Source: Aliirhizobium smilacinae
GTDB lineage: Bacteria; Pseudomonadota; Alphaproteobacteria; Rhizobiales; Rhizobiaceae
Assembly (NCBI RefSeq): GCF_006335145.1
Contig: NZ_VDMN01000003.1
Span: 310,001-374,000 of the forward strand
DNA length: 64,000 bases
Direction: 5' to 3'
Shown: positions 11,158 through 20,018 of the stretch, piece after piece
How positions within the stretch are numbered: position 1 is the first letter of the stretch
Layout: the number at the start of each line of letters is the position of its first letter
Translations under genes and position numbers: made by a program
The notes under the pieces: generated by a model
Seen by the model: only the letters and a program-made list of their open reading frames with translations
Told to the model about the DNA's origin: nothing
The model's database searches: none

Positions 11158-11885
11158 TGGCCGGTGAAACCCTCCTGAAGGTCCAGGGTGTCGAGACCTA
11201 TTACGGCAATATCCGCGCCCTTTCCGGCGTCGATGTCGAGGTCAACAAGGGTGAGATCGTCAGCCTGATCGGCGCCAACGGCGCCGGCAAATCGACGCTG
11301 ATGATGACTATCTGCGGCTCGCCGCAGGCGAAGAACGGCCAGGTCATCTTCGACGGCGAGGATATCACCAAGCTTCCGACGCATCTGATCGCCCGCAAGC
11401 GCATCGCCCAGTCACCGGAAGGCCGACGCATCTTTCCGCGCATGACCGTGCTGGAAAACCTGCAGATGGGCGCCAATCTCGACAACCTGAAATATTTCAA
11501 GGAAGACGTCGAGAAAGTGTTCGTGATGTTCCCGCGCCTGAAAGAGCGCCAGAGCCAACGCGGCGGCACGCTTTCGGGCGGCGAACAGCAGATGCTGTCG
11601 ATCGGCCGTGCGCTGATGTCGCGTCCGAAACTGCTTCTTCTGGACGAGCCCTCGCTTGGTCTCGCGCCGCTGATCGTCAAGGGCATTTTCGAGGCGATCA
11701 AGACGCTCAATAAGGAGGAGGGACTGACCGTCTTCCTCGTCGAGCAGAACGCATTCGCGGCGCTGAAACTGTCGGACCGCGCCTATGTCATGGTCAACGG
11801 CAAGGTCACGATGAGCGGTTCGGGCAGGGAGTTGCTTGCCAATCCGGAAGTCCGTGCTGCCTATCTCGAAGGGGGCCGACATTGA
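11157..11885 (+). CDS. livF: Branched-chain amino acid ABC transporter ATP-binding protein (LivF type)
   Basis: A 242-residue ATPase, full length for LivF. Walker A GANGAGKST, signature LSGGEQQMLSIGRAL and Walker B LLLLDEPSLGLAP are complete. It pairs with LivG to power the importer and is translationally coupled to it by a one-base stop/start overlap. The next gene, for a small membrane protein, follows after 39 bases and is probably in the same transcript. Confidence 0.95.
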   Translation: MAGETLLKVQGVETYYGNIRALSGVDVEVNKGEIVSLIGANGAGKSTLMMTICGSPQAKNGQVIFDGEDITKLPTHLIARKRIAQSPEGRRIFPRMTVLENLQMGANLDNLKYFKEDVEKVFVMFPRLKERQSQRGGTLSGGEQQMLSIGRALMSRPKLLLLDEPSLGLAPLIVKGIFEAIKTLNKEEGLTVFLVEQNAFAALKLSDRAYVMVNGKVTMSGSGRELLANPEVRAAYLEGGRH

Positions 11886-11924
11886 GCATGATCACTATCT
11901 TCACGGCGAGCGGGAGTAACTAGG

Positions 11925-12278
11925 ATGCAGGGCCTGTTTTTCGAAACGGATACCGTGGTTCGTTATTTCCTGCGTGGCATCGTGCTGCTGCTCGGTTTCT
12001 GGACTGCATGGCGTTCCGGCAAGGCGGCGGCCGAGGGTTGGAACGGCTATCGCGAAGTCGTGATCTATGCGGTTCTGCTCGCCGCCGCCATGCAGTTCCT
12101 GCACTATGCGCTGTTCCAGGGGCCGTTCATCAACGCCTTCTACTTCATTCTGGACCTCATTCTCCTGTTCGGCTTTGCACTGGCGGGCTTCCGCATCCGG
12201 CGCACCCGGCAGATGGTTCAGAATTACTACTGGCTCTACGAGCCAACCTCCGCATTTTCGTGGAGGAAGAAAGATTGA
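11925..12278 (+). CDS. DUF6867-type small membrane protein in the liv operon
   Basis: A 117-residue protein with about three hydrophobic segments (roughly 13-29, 44-64 and 69-90) and a basic end. I recognise it as the DUF6867 family, which sits between livF and the binding-protein gene in many Rhizobiales. No biochemical role is known. The constant position suggests an accessory membrane component of this particular importer, which is inference from synteny only. Confidence 0.7.
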   Translation: MQGLFFETDTVVRYFLRGIVLLLGFWTAWRSGKAAAEGWNGYREVVIYAVLLAAAMQFLHYALFQGPFINAFYFILDLILLFGFALAGFRIRRTRQMVQNYYWLYEPTSAFSWRKKD

Positions 12279-12420
12279 CAGCCGGTCTTTTCTGAATTCA
12301 GATCGGTTTGGGCAAACATAATAATACACCAAAAGGTGGAACATCTTTCCGGCGCAGTGATGGTGGGTATTGCGCTGGATCCCAAAAAACACTCACCTCA
12401 TAATAACTGGGAGTTATTCT

Positions 12421-13545
12421 ATGAAGAAGTCTCTTCTTTCCGCCGTCGCGCTGACGGCCATGGTTGCCTTTAGCGGCAACGCATGGGCTGACATCGTCAT
12501 TGCCGTCGGTGGTCCTCTGACCGGCCCGAACGCCGCATTCGGTGCGCAGCTGCAGAAGGGTGCCGAGCAGGCGATTGCCGACATCAATGCCGCTGGTGGC
12601 ATCAACGGCGAAAAGCTGACCATCGCGCTTGGCGACGACGTTTCCGACGCCAAGCAGGGCGTTTCGGTTGCCAACAAGTTCGTTGCTGACGGCGTCAAGT
12701 ATGTGGTCGGTCACTTCAACTCCGGCGTCTCGATCCCGGCGTCTGAAGTTTATGCCGAAAACGGCATTCTCGAAATCACGCCTGCTGCGACCAACCCGGT
12801 CTTCACCGAGCGCGGCCTGTGGAATACGTTCCGTACCTGCGGTCGTGACGACCAGCAGGGTGGCGTTGCCGGCAAGTATCTTGCCGAAAAGTTCGCTGAC
12901 GCGAAGATCGCCATCATCGATGACAAGACACCTTACGGCCAGGGCCTCGCTGAAGAGACCAAGAAGGCTTACAACGCGCTCGGCAAGAAGGAAGTCATCC
13001 GCGAAGGCGTAAACACCGGCGACAAGGACTTTTCCGCTCTCATCTCCAAGATGAAGGAAGCTGGCGTTTCGATCATCTACTGGGGCGGTCTCCACACCGA
13101 AGCCGGCCTGATCATCCGTCAGGCGAAGGACGCAGGCCTCAAGGCAACGCTCGTTTCGGGTGACGGTATCGTCTCCAACGAACTTGCCTCGATCGCAGGC
13201 GACGCAGTCGAAGGCACGCTCAACACTTTCGGTCCCGACCCGACGCTGATCCCGGAAAACAAGGCACTGGTCGAGAAGTTCAAGGCCGCCGGCTTCAACC
13301 CTGAAGCCTACACGCTTTACTCCTACGCGGCCGTCCAGGTCATTGCCGAAGGCATCAAGGCCGCCGGCAGCGCGGAAGATGCTGAGGCTGTTGCCAAGAT
13401 CCTGCACGAAAAGGGTCCGTTCAAGACTGTTCTCGGCGACCTCGCATTCGACGCAAAGGGCGACCCGAAGCTTCCGGGCTACGTCATGTACGAATGGAAA
13501 AAGGGTCCGGACGGCAAGTACAGCTACTTCCAGCAGGGCAGCTAA
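12421..13545 (+). CDS. Branched-chain amino acid ABC transporter substrate-binding protein
   Basis: A 374-residue periplasmic binding protein of the LivJ/LivK class. The start at 12421 gives a clean signal peptide ([23 protein letters not shown]) and has GGAG eight bases upstream; the longer reading frame from 12370 has neither. The mature protein begins [15 protein letters not shown], the normal family opening. It closes the liv cluster and is followed by a strong hairpin terminator. Separation from livF by 535 bases allows its own promoter and a higher dose, as is usual for binding proteins. Confidence 0.93.
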   Translation: MKKSLLSAVALTAMVAFSGNAWADIVIAVGGPLTGPNAAFGAQLQKGAEQAIADINAAGGINGEKLTIALGDDVSDAKQGVSVANKFVADGVKYVVGHFNSGVSIPASEVYAENGILEITPAATNPVFTERGLWNTFRTCGRDDQQGGVAGKYLAEKFADAKIAIIDDKTPYGQGLAEETKKAYNALGKKEVIREGVNTGDKDFSALISKMKEAGVSIIYWGGLHTEAGLIIRQAKDAGLKATLVSGDGIVSNELASIAGDAVEGTLNTFGPDPTLIPENKALVEKFKAAGFNPEAYTLYSYAAVQVIAEGIKAAGSAEDAEAVAKILHEKGPFKTVLGDLAFDAKGDPKLPGYVMYEWKKGPDGKYSYFQQGS

Positions 13546-13573
13546 GCTTTATTCGAGAACATAAAATCAATGG

Positions 13574-13600
13574 AAAAGCCCGGTGCAAGCCGGGCTTTTC
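13574..13600 (+). terminator. Intrinsic terminator after the liv binding protein
   Basis: A stem AAAAGCCCGG / CCGGGCTTTT with loop TGCAAG, followed by a T-rich stretch (TTTTCTCGTTTT), lies 28 bases after the binding-protein stop. It is a textbook rho-independent terminator in the plus direction. Confidence 0.9.
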
Positions 13601-13737
13601 TCGTTTTCGGGGCCTGTAAAGGCTTCGTTGGTCAAGCAAACCCGTAAAGCCAAATCTTTACGGGTCAGAAACTGTAATTTACGGATTTAGAATGTTCTAA
13701 AATAAGAGGGCTGAGAATATTTCAGAAAAGGATTCGC

Positions 13738-14238
13738 ATGTTACCGCTGAATGCCGAACTCAATGCTGCATTACTGTCCTGCGGGATGGCCTTCTTCAGC
13801 TGGGAACTTGCTACCGACAAAGTGTATGGCGACGTTACACTTGCAGAGCTTTTCGATGTCGAGGCCGGCGCCATGGCTACCGGGGTGCCGATTCTTTCAT
13901 TGGTCGAACGGATATCGATCAATGACCGGGCGCGGGTTGCGGCGTCCGTCCACAGAGCCATTACCGGCGGGCATCTTTATCAGGAGAGATATCATATCGA
14001 TCACAGTCAACGCGGTGCTGTCGACGTTGTGGCGATCGGGCGCTGCCTCAAGGACGACACCGGGGTGCCGTTCATATACAACGGGGCTGTGATGGAGGTG
14101 TCGGGTGCCGCCACCGCGTCGATGGTCGATCCGCTTCCAGGCCACTGCCAGTCGGCTCTCGACCTTGCCCAGAAGCGCGGCAATGAGCTCGCGGCTCGCT
14201 ATCTCTCTTCGGCTCTGAAAGTGATCGGCACCGGCTGA
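13738..14238 (+). CDS. PAS-like small protein
   Basis: A 166-residue soluble protein whose first ~125 residues read like a PAS sensor fold: FFSWELATDKVYGD, a DRARVAASVHRAI helix, YQERYHID and VVAIGRCLKDDTG as the later strands. A short helical tail follows and there is no output domain. The ribosome-binding site AAAGGA is at about 13727. It may be a stand-alone sensor acting through a partner protein. The two-component genes lie just downstream on the other strand, but no direct link is shown. The PAS assignment is by pattern, not by search. Confidence 0.6.
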   Translation: MLPLNAELNAALLSCGMAFFSWELATDKVYGDVTLAELFDVEAGAMATGVPILSLVERISINDRARVAASVHRAITGGHLYQERYHIDHSQRGAVDVVAIGRCLKDDTGVPFIYNGAVMEVSGAATASMVDPLPGHCQSALDLAQKRGNELAARYLSSALKVIGTG

Positions 14239-14402
14239 GCGGCAATCGGCAAAGGCTGGAAGCGGGATAATTTTTCGATGACGCCCGAAATTCTCGCTTC
14301 CTTCTCCGATGCGGACAGGCTCTGCCGATCGCTATCGCGCTTCAATGTCTTGACGAGGCTGAGTAGGGACGTGAGAGAGTCGTTTTTTGGGTCGGGGATC
14401 AT
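14199..14402 (-). CDS. Possible small helical protein
   Basis: A 67-residue reading frame starting MIPDPKNDSLTSLLSLVKTLK with AAGGCAGC upstream of the start at 14402. It is rich in helix formers and charged residues and has no known motif. Its end overlaps the end of the PAS-like gene by 40 bases on the opposite strand, which weakens it. A longer start at 14519 is possible. I list it only as a candidate. Confidence 0.28.
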   Translation of the reverse strand: MIPDPKNDSLTSLLSLVKTLKRDSDRQSLSASEKEARISGVIEKLSRFQPLPIAAQPVPITFRAEER

Positions 14403-14628
14403 CGATGCTGCCTTGTGGATCCGCGATCCTCTATCTGCTTCGTTGCAATGCAACAACGAATGCCTGATTGTAATAGCGATATGAGTATATTCTAATTGGC
14501 GAATGTAACTATTGCGCACATTTTTTCCGTGCTACCCGCCTTATTGCGTAACTCTTTGTGCGGGAAGCCTGTTTCCAGTTCTTATCGTCTGATGCAGATC
14601 TCGCCGGGCATCGCCTGTGCCTTGGTCG
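14403..14628. other. Intergenic stretch before the two-component genes
   Basis: About 390 bases separate the PAS-like gene from the response-regulator gene. Apart from the doubtful small minus-strand frame at 14199-14402, I see no gene, clear promoter or strong hairpin. The sequence at about 14455-14530 is noticeably AT-richer than the flanks. Confidence 0.5.
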
Positions 14629-15555
14629 TCACGAGTCTTCATGCAGCACGCGCGCAGCCTTGACGGCTGCGGAGGCGCGATTCTCGACTCCAAGCTTGAC
14701 GTAAATCTGCTCCAGATGTTTGTTGACCGTCCGGGCCGACAGGCCAAGAATTTCACCGATATCGCGGTTCGACTTGCCTTTGGCGATCCAGAGAAGAACT
14801 TCGGACTCCCTTGCAGTCAGCGGGAAACTCTGGCGCAGCGCTTCCGGGTCGGAGCGACGGCTGCTTGCCGTTAGACGGAAGAGAAACTCATCGGCACTCA
14901 GGCCGCCGAGATAGGAAAGCTGCAGGCCCTTTTCCTCTCCGGCGTCCAGAGAAAAAGCCGCATCGCGCGAGAAGCCGGGGCGGTCGCGTTCGACCATCCA
15001 CGTTGCAATCCTTTGCGCCACCAGATCCAGGCCGTCGTCGCGATTGGTTGCCGCGTTGATCAGGCGGGTCGCCTGTGGCGTCGACCACTGGATGCTGCCG
15101 TCGGCTCTCACCGCAAGCAGATGGCGGCCTGCAGCGTCGAGTGCCACGCGGGCGCTTTGGGCCGACCGGGCATTGGTCAGGTGGACGCGGATACGGGCGC
15201 GCAATTCGTCGATATTGATCGGCTTCGTGAGGTAGTCGACGCCGCCGGACCCGAGCGCGTGGACGACATGTTCCGTTTCCGTCAGCCCGGTCATGAAGAT
15301 CACCGGTACCTGGGAAATTCCGGCATTGGTCTTCAGTTTTCGGCAGGTCGCGAACCCGTCCATGCCGGGCATGACGGCATCGAGAAGAATGAGATCGGGC
15401 GTGATCTTGTCGACGATGTTGAGCGCCGACTGTCCCGATGTCGCGATGAGGACGGAGAAGCCTGACTGTTCCAGCGCCTCGGTCAGGAAACCCAGCGCTT
15501 CCGGGCTGTCATCGACCAGGAGAACGATGTCGCGGGGCGTTGCGGTGTCAGCCAT
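14629..15555 (-). CDS. LuxR-type response regulator
   Basis: A 308-residue regulator. The receiver domain (residues 8-125) has acidic DD at 15-16, phosphoacceptor Asp59 (LLDAVMPG) and Lys111 in TKP. A linker (about 135-235) resembles a degenerate PAS fold (LLAVRADGSIQW). A LuxR-type helix-turn-helix (245-302) carries LTARESEVLLWIAKGKSNRDI. Its start overlaps the end of the kinase gene by eight bases, so it is almost certainly the partner of that kinase. Target promoters are not identifiable here. Confidence 0.9.
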   Translation of the reverse strand: MADTATPRDIVLLVDDSPEALGFLTEALEQSGFSVLIATSGQSALNIVDKITPDLILLDAVMPGMDGFATCRKLKTNAGISQVPVIFMTGLTETEHVVHALGSGGVDYLTKPINIDELRARIRVHLTNARSAQSARVALDAAGRHLLAVRADGSIQWSTPQATRLINAATNRDDGLDLVAQRIATWMVERDRPGFSRDAAFSLDAGEEKGLQLSYLGGLSADEFLFRLTASSRRSDPEALRQSFPLTARESEVLLWIAKGKSNRDIGEILGLSARTVNKHLEQIYVKLGVENRASAAVKAARVLHEDS

Positions 15556-18500
15556 CGCTCATCTCCTCCTTGTCCAGGCGCTCCAGGAATTTCATGTAGC
15601 CGGCCATGTCGAAGGCCTTCAGGTAAAGGCCAAGCTCGTCGGCGAAGGGGCGATGGGTCTCGTCAGCGGCAAGATCGGCAAGTTTGGCTTCTATCCCCCG
15701 CACGTAACCGATCTCTCCGAGACGCAGCAAGTCCTGAAGGTGGTTCGTCCCCGGACTTATGACGGGCTTTTGGGCCGCAGAGACAGGCGCTGGCGGCAGT
15801 TCGTCGTCATAGACCCAGGCAAGACCGAGATGGGAGGCGAGCTTGTCGGCCAGCCGGCGCAGGTTGACCGGCTTGGACAGTGTATCGTTATGGCCTTCAC
15901 CTGCGGCATCAGCCGTGGTGCCGTCGCCGATATTGGCCGACAGCATAATGATCGGTGCCGCCTGTCCTAGGGCGCGCAGACGGGCGACGAGTTGCCAGCC
16001 GCTCATGCCGGGCATCGAAATGTCGATCAGGAAAATGTCCGGCTTCACACCCTCGATCAGTGTCAGGCATGCCGGGCCATCCGCTGCGGTCAATACGACG
16101 AAATCCATAGGTGCTAGCACTTCACGCATCAGGTCGCGGTGGTCCTGATTGTCGTCGACGACGACAATGGTGCGGCGCGGGCCGGTGTAGGAAACGATCT
16201 TGCGTTCGGCGGCCGGTGTCGTGTTCGGCCGCTCGACGGCGGACAGCATCAGTCGGACCCGGAAGGTCGATCCCTCGTCCTTGGCGCTCACCACCGAGAT
16301 CTCGCCGCCCAGAGTGTTGGTGAGAAGCTGGGTGATGGTCAGCCCGAGGCCAAGCCCCGGCATTGGCCGCACGTTATCTGCCTCACCGCGCTGGAAGGGT
16401 TCGTAGATGCGGCCGAGATCCTTTTCGGCAATGCCGCGCCCGGTATCCGAAATGGTGAAGGTCGCGACCTGACTGCGATAGGCAATCTCGAAACGCACCT
16501 TGCCTGCATCGGTGAATTTGATGGCGTTGGACAGAAGGTTGACGAGGATCTGCCGCAGACGTTTCTCGTCGGTCCGGACATAATGCGGTAGCGACTGCGC
16601 GCGGATGTGCTCGAATTCCAGGCCCTTGGCTTGCGCCTGCAGCGAAAACATCTCGACGATCTGGTCGAGAAAATCCTGGATGTTGATCTCGTTGGAATAG
16701 ACCTGCAGTCGCCCCGCCTCGATCTTGGAAATGTCGAGCAGGCCGTCGATCAGGCCCGAGAGGTGATCCGCCGAGCGCTTGATGACCTTGATCGCGGATT
16801 GGCGCGGGGCAGGGATCGTCTCGTCGCGCTCGAGGATCTGGGCATAACCGAGCACGGCGTTGAGCGGCGTGCGCAATTCGTGGGACAGGCCGACGACATA
16901 CCGGCTCTTGGCGCGGTTGGCGGCCTCGGCCGTTTCCTTGGCGTCCTGAAGCGCTGCGTCGGTCTTCTTGTGGGCAGAAATTTCTTTCAGCAAAAGGGTG
17001 TTCTGCCGCGACGATTCCTCTTCCGCGACGACCCGGCTGTCGTGCGCCAGCACGTAGAACCACGAGAAAATCCCGGTGATGATGGCGAAGACAAAAAAGA
17101 CGATCAGGATCGTGCCGTAGATCACCTCGGCATTGGCAGGGGCTGCTTCCCCCACCTGATAGGCGATCAGCGCCAGGATCGCAGCGATCGTCGAGATCGA
17201 CAGGGTGGCGGTCATGGCATAACGGCCGAGCCGCGTGGTGAGGCGGGAGATGATGCTTTCGGAGAGGAAGGACCGTGCGACAGTGCCGATCTGCGTGTTC
17301 AAGCGTGCATGCGGTTTGCACATGTCGTGACAGCGGCTGTCGAGCGAACAGCAGAGCGAACAGATCGGCGCCGCATAGGCGGGGCACCAGGCCATGTCCT
17401 CGTGTTCGAAAGGATGCTCGCAGACGGAGCAGGTGATCGAGCCCAGCGTCTTCCAGCTCTGGCGCGGCTTGCGGGCAAGATAATATTTTCCACGCGTTGC
17501 AAAGGCGATGGCCGGAGAGAGCAGGAAAGCGGTCAGCGTGAGATAGGTGGCAAGCGAGGCCATCAGCGTGCCGAACAGGCCGAAATGCGCGGCCAGCGCA
17601 ATCGTTGTCGCGCCCATCATGGCGCCAAGGCCCACGGGGTTGACGTCGTAAAGATGCGCGCGCTTGAACTCGATGCCGGGAGGCGACAGGCCGAGCGATT
17701 TGTTGATGAAAAGGTCGGCCGAAATCGTGCAGAGCCAGCTCATCGCCACGATCGAGAATATGCCGAGCGTCTCTTCCAGCAGCCGGTAGATACCGAGTTC
17801 CATCAGCAGAAGTGCGATCGCGACATTGAAGACGAGCCAGACGACACGTCCAGGATGGCTATGGGTCAGACGCGAGAAGAAGTTCGACCAGGCGAGCGAC
17901 CCGGCATAGGCATTCATCACGTTGATCTTCAGCTGCGAAACGACAACGAAGGCGGCCATCAGCAGCAGCGCCGCCGTGTCGTTGGGGATCATGTAGCCGA
18001 AGGCTGCGAGATACATATGGGCCGGATCGGCCGCGTCGCTGACCGGGACTGCTGTCGACAGCGTCAGGACCGCCAGGAACGAGCCGGCCAGCAGTTTTGG
18101 TACGCCGACGACGACCCAGCCGGGTCCGGCCAGGAAGACGGCAAGCCTGTGGCGCCATTTCCTCAGGCCTTCCGGAGGAAGGAAGCGCAGGAAGTCGACC
18201 TGTTCGCCTATCTGCGGCATCAGCGCCAGAATGACGGCGGAGGCTGCTCCGAACTCGACGATATCGAAGGGTGCTGTGCCGCCAATCTCTCCATTGGAAT
18301 GCCCGACACCGGCAAATGCCCGCCAGAGATCGAATTTCTCCCAATCGAGAAAGGCGATGAAAATGAACGGCAGGACGTTGAGGATGATCCAGAAAGGCTG
18401 TGTGAGAAGCTGAAAACGGGAGATCAGTTGCACGCCGTAGATAACGAGCGGGATCACCACGATGGCGCTGATGATGTAGCCGATCCACAGCGGAATGCCG

Positions 18501-18934
18501 AAGGCGAGCTGCAGCGCCCCGGTCATGATCGAGGCTTCGATGGCAAACAGCATGAAGGTGAAGCTTGCATAGATCAGCGAGGTGATCGTCGAGCCGATAT
18601 AACCGAAGGATGCGCCGCGGGTGAGGAGGTCGATATCGACGCCATGGCGGATCGCGTAACGGCTGATCGGCAAGCCGACGACCAGCATCACAATTGCCGC
18701 CACGATGATCGCGAAAAAGGCGTTGGTCGTGCCATAGGACAGCGTTATCGCGCCGCCTATGGCCTCCAGTGCCAAAAAGGAGATCGCGCCGATTGCCGTT
18801 TGCGAGATGCGGCTGGACGAAAAGCGGCGCGCGCTCTTGGCGGTGAAGCGAAGGGCGTAGTCTTCCAGAGTCTGGTTGGCGACCCAGCGGTTATATTCCC
18901 GCCGGACCGGGATGATCCGCTGCCGCGCTGCCAT
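15548..18934 (-). CDS. NCS1 nucleobase transporter fused to hybrid sensor histidine kinase
   Basis: An 1128-residue fusion. Residues 1-485 are a multi-spanning transporter of the nucleobase:cation symporter-1 (purine-cytosine permease) type, with the family opening NQTLEDYALRF at 20-30. A Cys-rich segment follows (eight Cys at 502, 505, 517, 525, 528, 529, 535, 539) that looks metal-binding. Two further membrane spans (about 570-630) and a short coiled coil (640-680) come next. Then HisKA with His685 in LSHELRTP, an ATPase domain (N-box at about 799-803, GLGLGL loop at 860-865), a receiver domain with Asp971 (LIDISMPG) and a helical tail. It probably senses a transported or bound nucleobase-like compound and signals to the LuxR regulator downstream. 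Confidence 0.9.
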   Translation of the reverse strand: MAARQRIIPVRREYNRWVANQTLEDYALRFTAKSARRFSSSRISQTAIGAISFLALEAIGGAITLSYGTTNAFFAIIVAAIVMLVVGLPISRYAIRHGVDIDLLTRGASFGYIGSTITSLIYASFTFMLFAIEASIMTGALQLAFGIPLWIGYIISAIVVIPLVIYGVQLISRFQLLTQPFWIILNVLPFIFIAFLDWEKFDLWRAFAGVGHSNGEIGGTAPFDIVEFGAASAVILALMPQIGEQVDFLRFLPPEGLRKWRHRLAVFLAGPGWVVVGVPKLLAGSFLAVLTLSTAVPVSDAADPAHMYLAAFGYMIPNDTAALLLMAAFVVVSQLKINVMNAYAGSLAWSNFFSRLTHSHPGRVVWLVFNVAIALLLMELGIYRLLEETLGIFSIVAMSWLCTISADLFINKSLGLSPPGIEFKRAHLYDVNPVGLGAMMGATTIALAAHFGLFGTLMASLATYLTLTAFLLSPAIAFATRGKYYLARKPRQSWKTLGSITCSVCEHPFEHEDMAWCPAYAAPICSLCCSLDSRCHDMCKPHARLNTQIGTVARSFLSESIISRLTTRLGRYAMTATLSISTIAAILALIAYQVGEAAPANAEVIYGTILIVFFVFAIITGIFSWFYVLAHDSRVVAEEESSRQNTLLLKEISAHKKTDAALQDAKETAEAANRAKSRYVVGLSHELRTPLNAVLGYAQILERDETIPAPRQSAIKVIKRSADHLSGLIDGLLDISKIEAGRLQVYSNEINIQDFLDQIVEMFSLQAQAKGLEFEHIRAQSLPHYVRTDEKRLRQILVNLLSNAIKFTDAGKVRFEIAYRSQVATFTISDTGRGIAEKDLGRIYEPFQRGEADNVRPMPGLGLGLTITQLLTNTLGGEISVVSAKDEGSTFRVRLMLSAVERPNTTPAAERKIVSYTGPRRTIVVVDDNQDHRDLMREVLAPMDFVVLTAADGPACLTLIEGVKPDIFLIDISMPGMSGWQLVARLRALGQAAPIIMLSANIGDGTTADAAGEGHNDTLSKPVNLRRLADKLASHLGLAWVYDDELPPAPVSAAQKPVISPGTNHLQDLLRLGEIGYVRGIEAKLADLAADETHRPFADELGLYLKAFDMAGYMKFLERLDKEEMSDG

Positions 18935-19020
18935 GCCTTGTTTTTGATCCCTTGGGAGGAGTGATCGTCAAAAAGGCACTCTCGGTGCTGGCTTGAGCTT
19001 TTGCAACCGAATTGACGTGT

Positions 19021-19365
19021 TCAGTGTGCGACTGTCTTCGAAAACACGTTTACGATGATAACGCCGGCGATGATGAAGCCGAGGCCGATCATGGCCGCCA
19101 TGTCGAGGCTCTGGCGAAAGACGATCAGGCCGACGACCGAAATCAGCACGATGCCGAGGCCGCTCCAGATAGCATAGGCGATGCCGACCGGCAGCACGCG
19201 GAGCGTGATCGACAGACGATAGAAAGCAGCGCCATAACAAAGCGCCATGCCAAGCGTCGGCAGGATGCGGGTAAATTGCTGGCTCTGCTGAAGGAGCGTG
19301 GTGCCGACGACTTCAAGTGCGATGGCGGAGAGCAGAGAGCCGTAGGTGATGAGGGCGGGATTCAC
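19021..19365 (-). CDS. Small multidrug resistance (SMR) efflux protein
   Basis: A 114-residue protein with four membrane helices, the SMR/EmrE layout. The membrane-embedded glutamate is present in helix 1 (SAIALEVVGTTLL) and the family segment VGIAYAIWSGLGIV in helix 3. It starts inside the TetR gene's last codons (four-base overlap), so the two are cotranscribed and the regulator probably controls it. It likely exports cationic lipophilic compounds; the EmrE-type rather than SugE-type reading is tentative. Confidence 0.88.
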   Translation of the reverse strand: MNPALITYGSLLSAIALEVVGTTLLQQSQQFTRILPTLGMALCYGAAFYRLSITLRVLPVGIAYAIWSGLGIVLISVVGLIVFRQSLDMAAMIGLGFIIAGVIIVNVFSKTVAH

Positions 19366-19928
19366 GTCTGTTTCTTTCGTGTCAATGAGATCAGTTGTTC
19401 GATCAGGGCATCGTGGCCTGTCGCCTCGACGCCGGAATATTCCAGCAGCCCGGCAAGCCAGAGGCCGTCTGCGGCGTAACGGGCTATGCCGAGTTCAGGC
19501 CCGGCATCGCTTTCGGCGTGGCGCGCGAGGCGGGACGCGTACCATTCGGACCACATCGCCTTCATCTCAGGATCGGTGTGCGAGGAGAGGGGAAGGGCGT
19601 TCCAGTTGCACGCACCTTCGCTTTCGGCATTGGCGAATGCGCGGATATAGGCCCGCGTGAAGCGGCCGTAAGATTCCGGGTCGTCTTCGAGCAGAAGGTC
19701 GATCTGGGTGTCGAGTTGCTTGAGCAGGTCATGGAAAACGGCCTGAACAAGGGCCTGCTTGTTGGGAAAATGATGCAGCAGGCCGCCCTTCGTCACATGC
19801 GCAGCATCAGCCACCGCCTGCAGCGTGACTGCGGGCAGCCCCTGTTCCTGCGAAATCTGTGCGGCGCAATCCAGTAGTGCGCGCCGGACGATCTCGGGCT
19901 GTTTCTTGCGTTCGTGAGCTTCGGTCAT
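19362..19928 (-). CDS. TetR family regulator of the SMR pump
   Basis: A 188-residue TetR-type repressor. The helix-turn-helix lies at about 26-60 (VTLQAVADAAHVTKGGLLHHFPNKQALV), and the C-terminal part is of the TetR_C class with WNALPLSSH and a C-terminal helix bundle. It is directly upstream of, and overlaps, the SMR gene. Repression of the pair relieved by an efflux substrate is the usual arrangement. The ligand is unknown. Confidence 0.88.
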   Translation of the reverse strand: MTEAHERKKQPEIVRRALLDCAAQISQEQGLPAVTLQAVADAAHVTKGGLLHHFPNKQALVQAVFHDLLKQLDTQIDLLLEDDPESYGRFTRAYIRAFANAESEGACNWNALPLSSHTDPEMKAMWSEWYASRLARHAESDAGPELGIARYAADGLWLAGLLEYSGVEATGHDALIEQLISLTRKKQT

Positions 19929-20018
19929 GCCCTAAACATACCAGATGGTCGGTTTGTTTTGCAAGTGTCTTGCTGATCAGATGTTTTGGCTGCGGCGGTG
20001 AGCATTCACCGGGTTGAT

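Noticed and set aside
16607..18964. 785-residue plus-strand open frame opposite the NCS1-kinase fusion
   Set aside because: Shadow of the real gene: composition is Asp/Arg/Gly-rich without hydrophobic core or known motifs.
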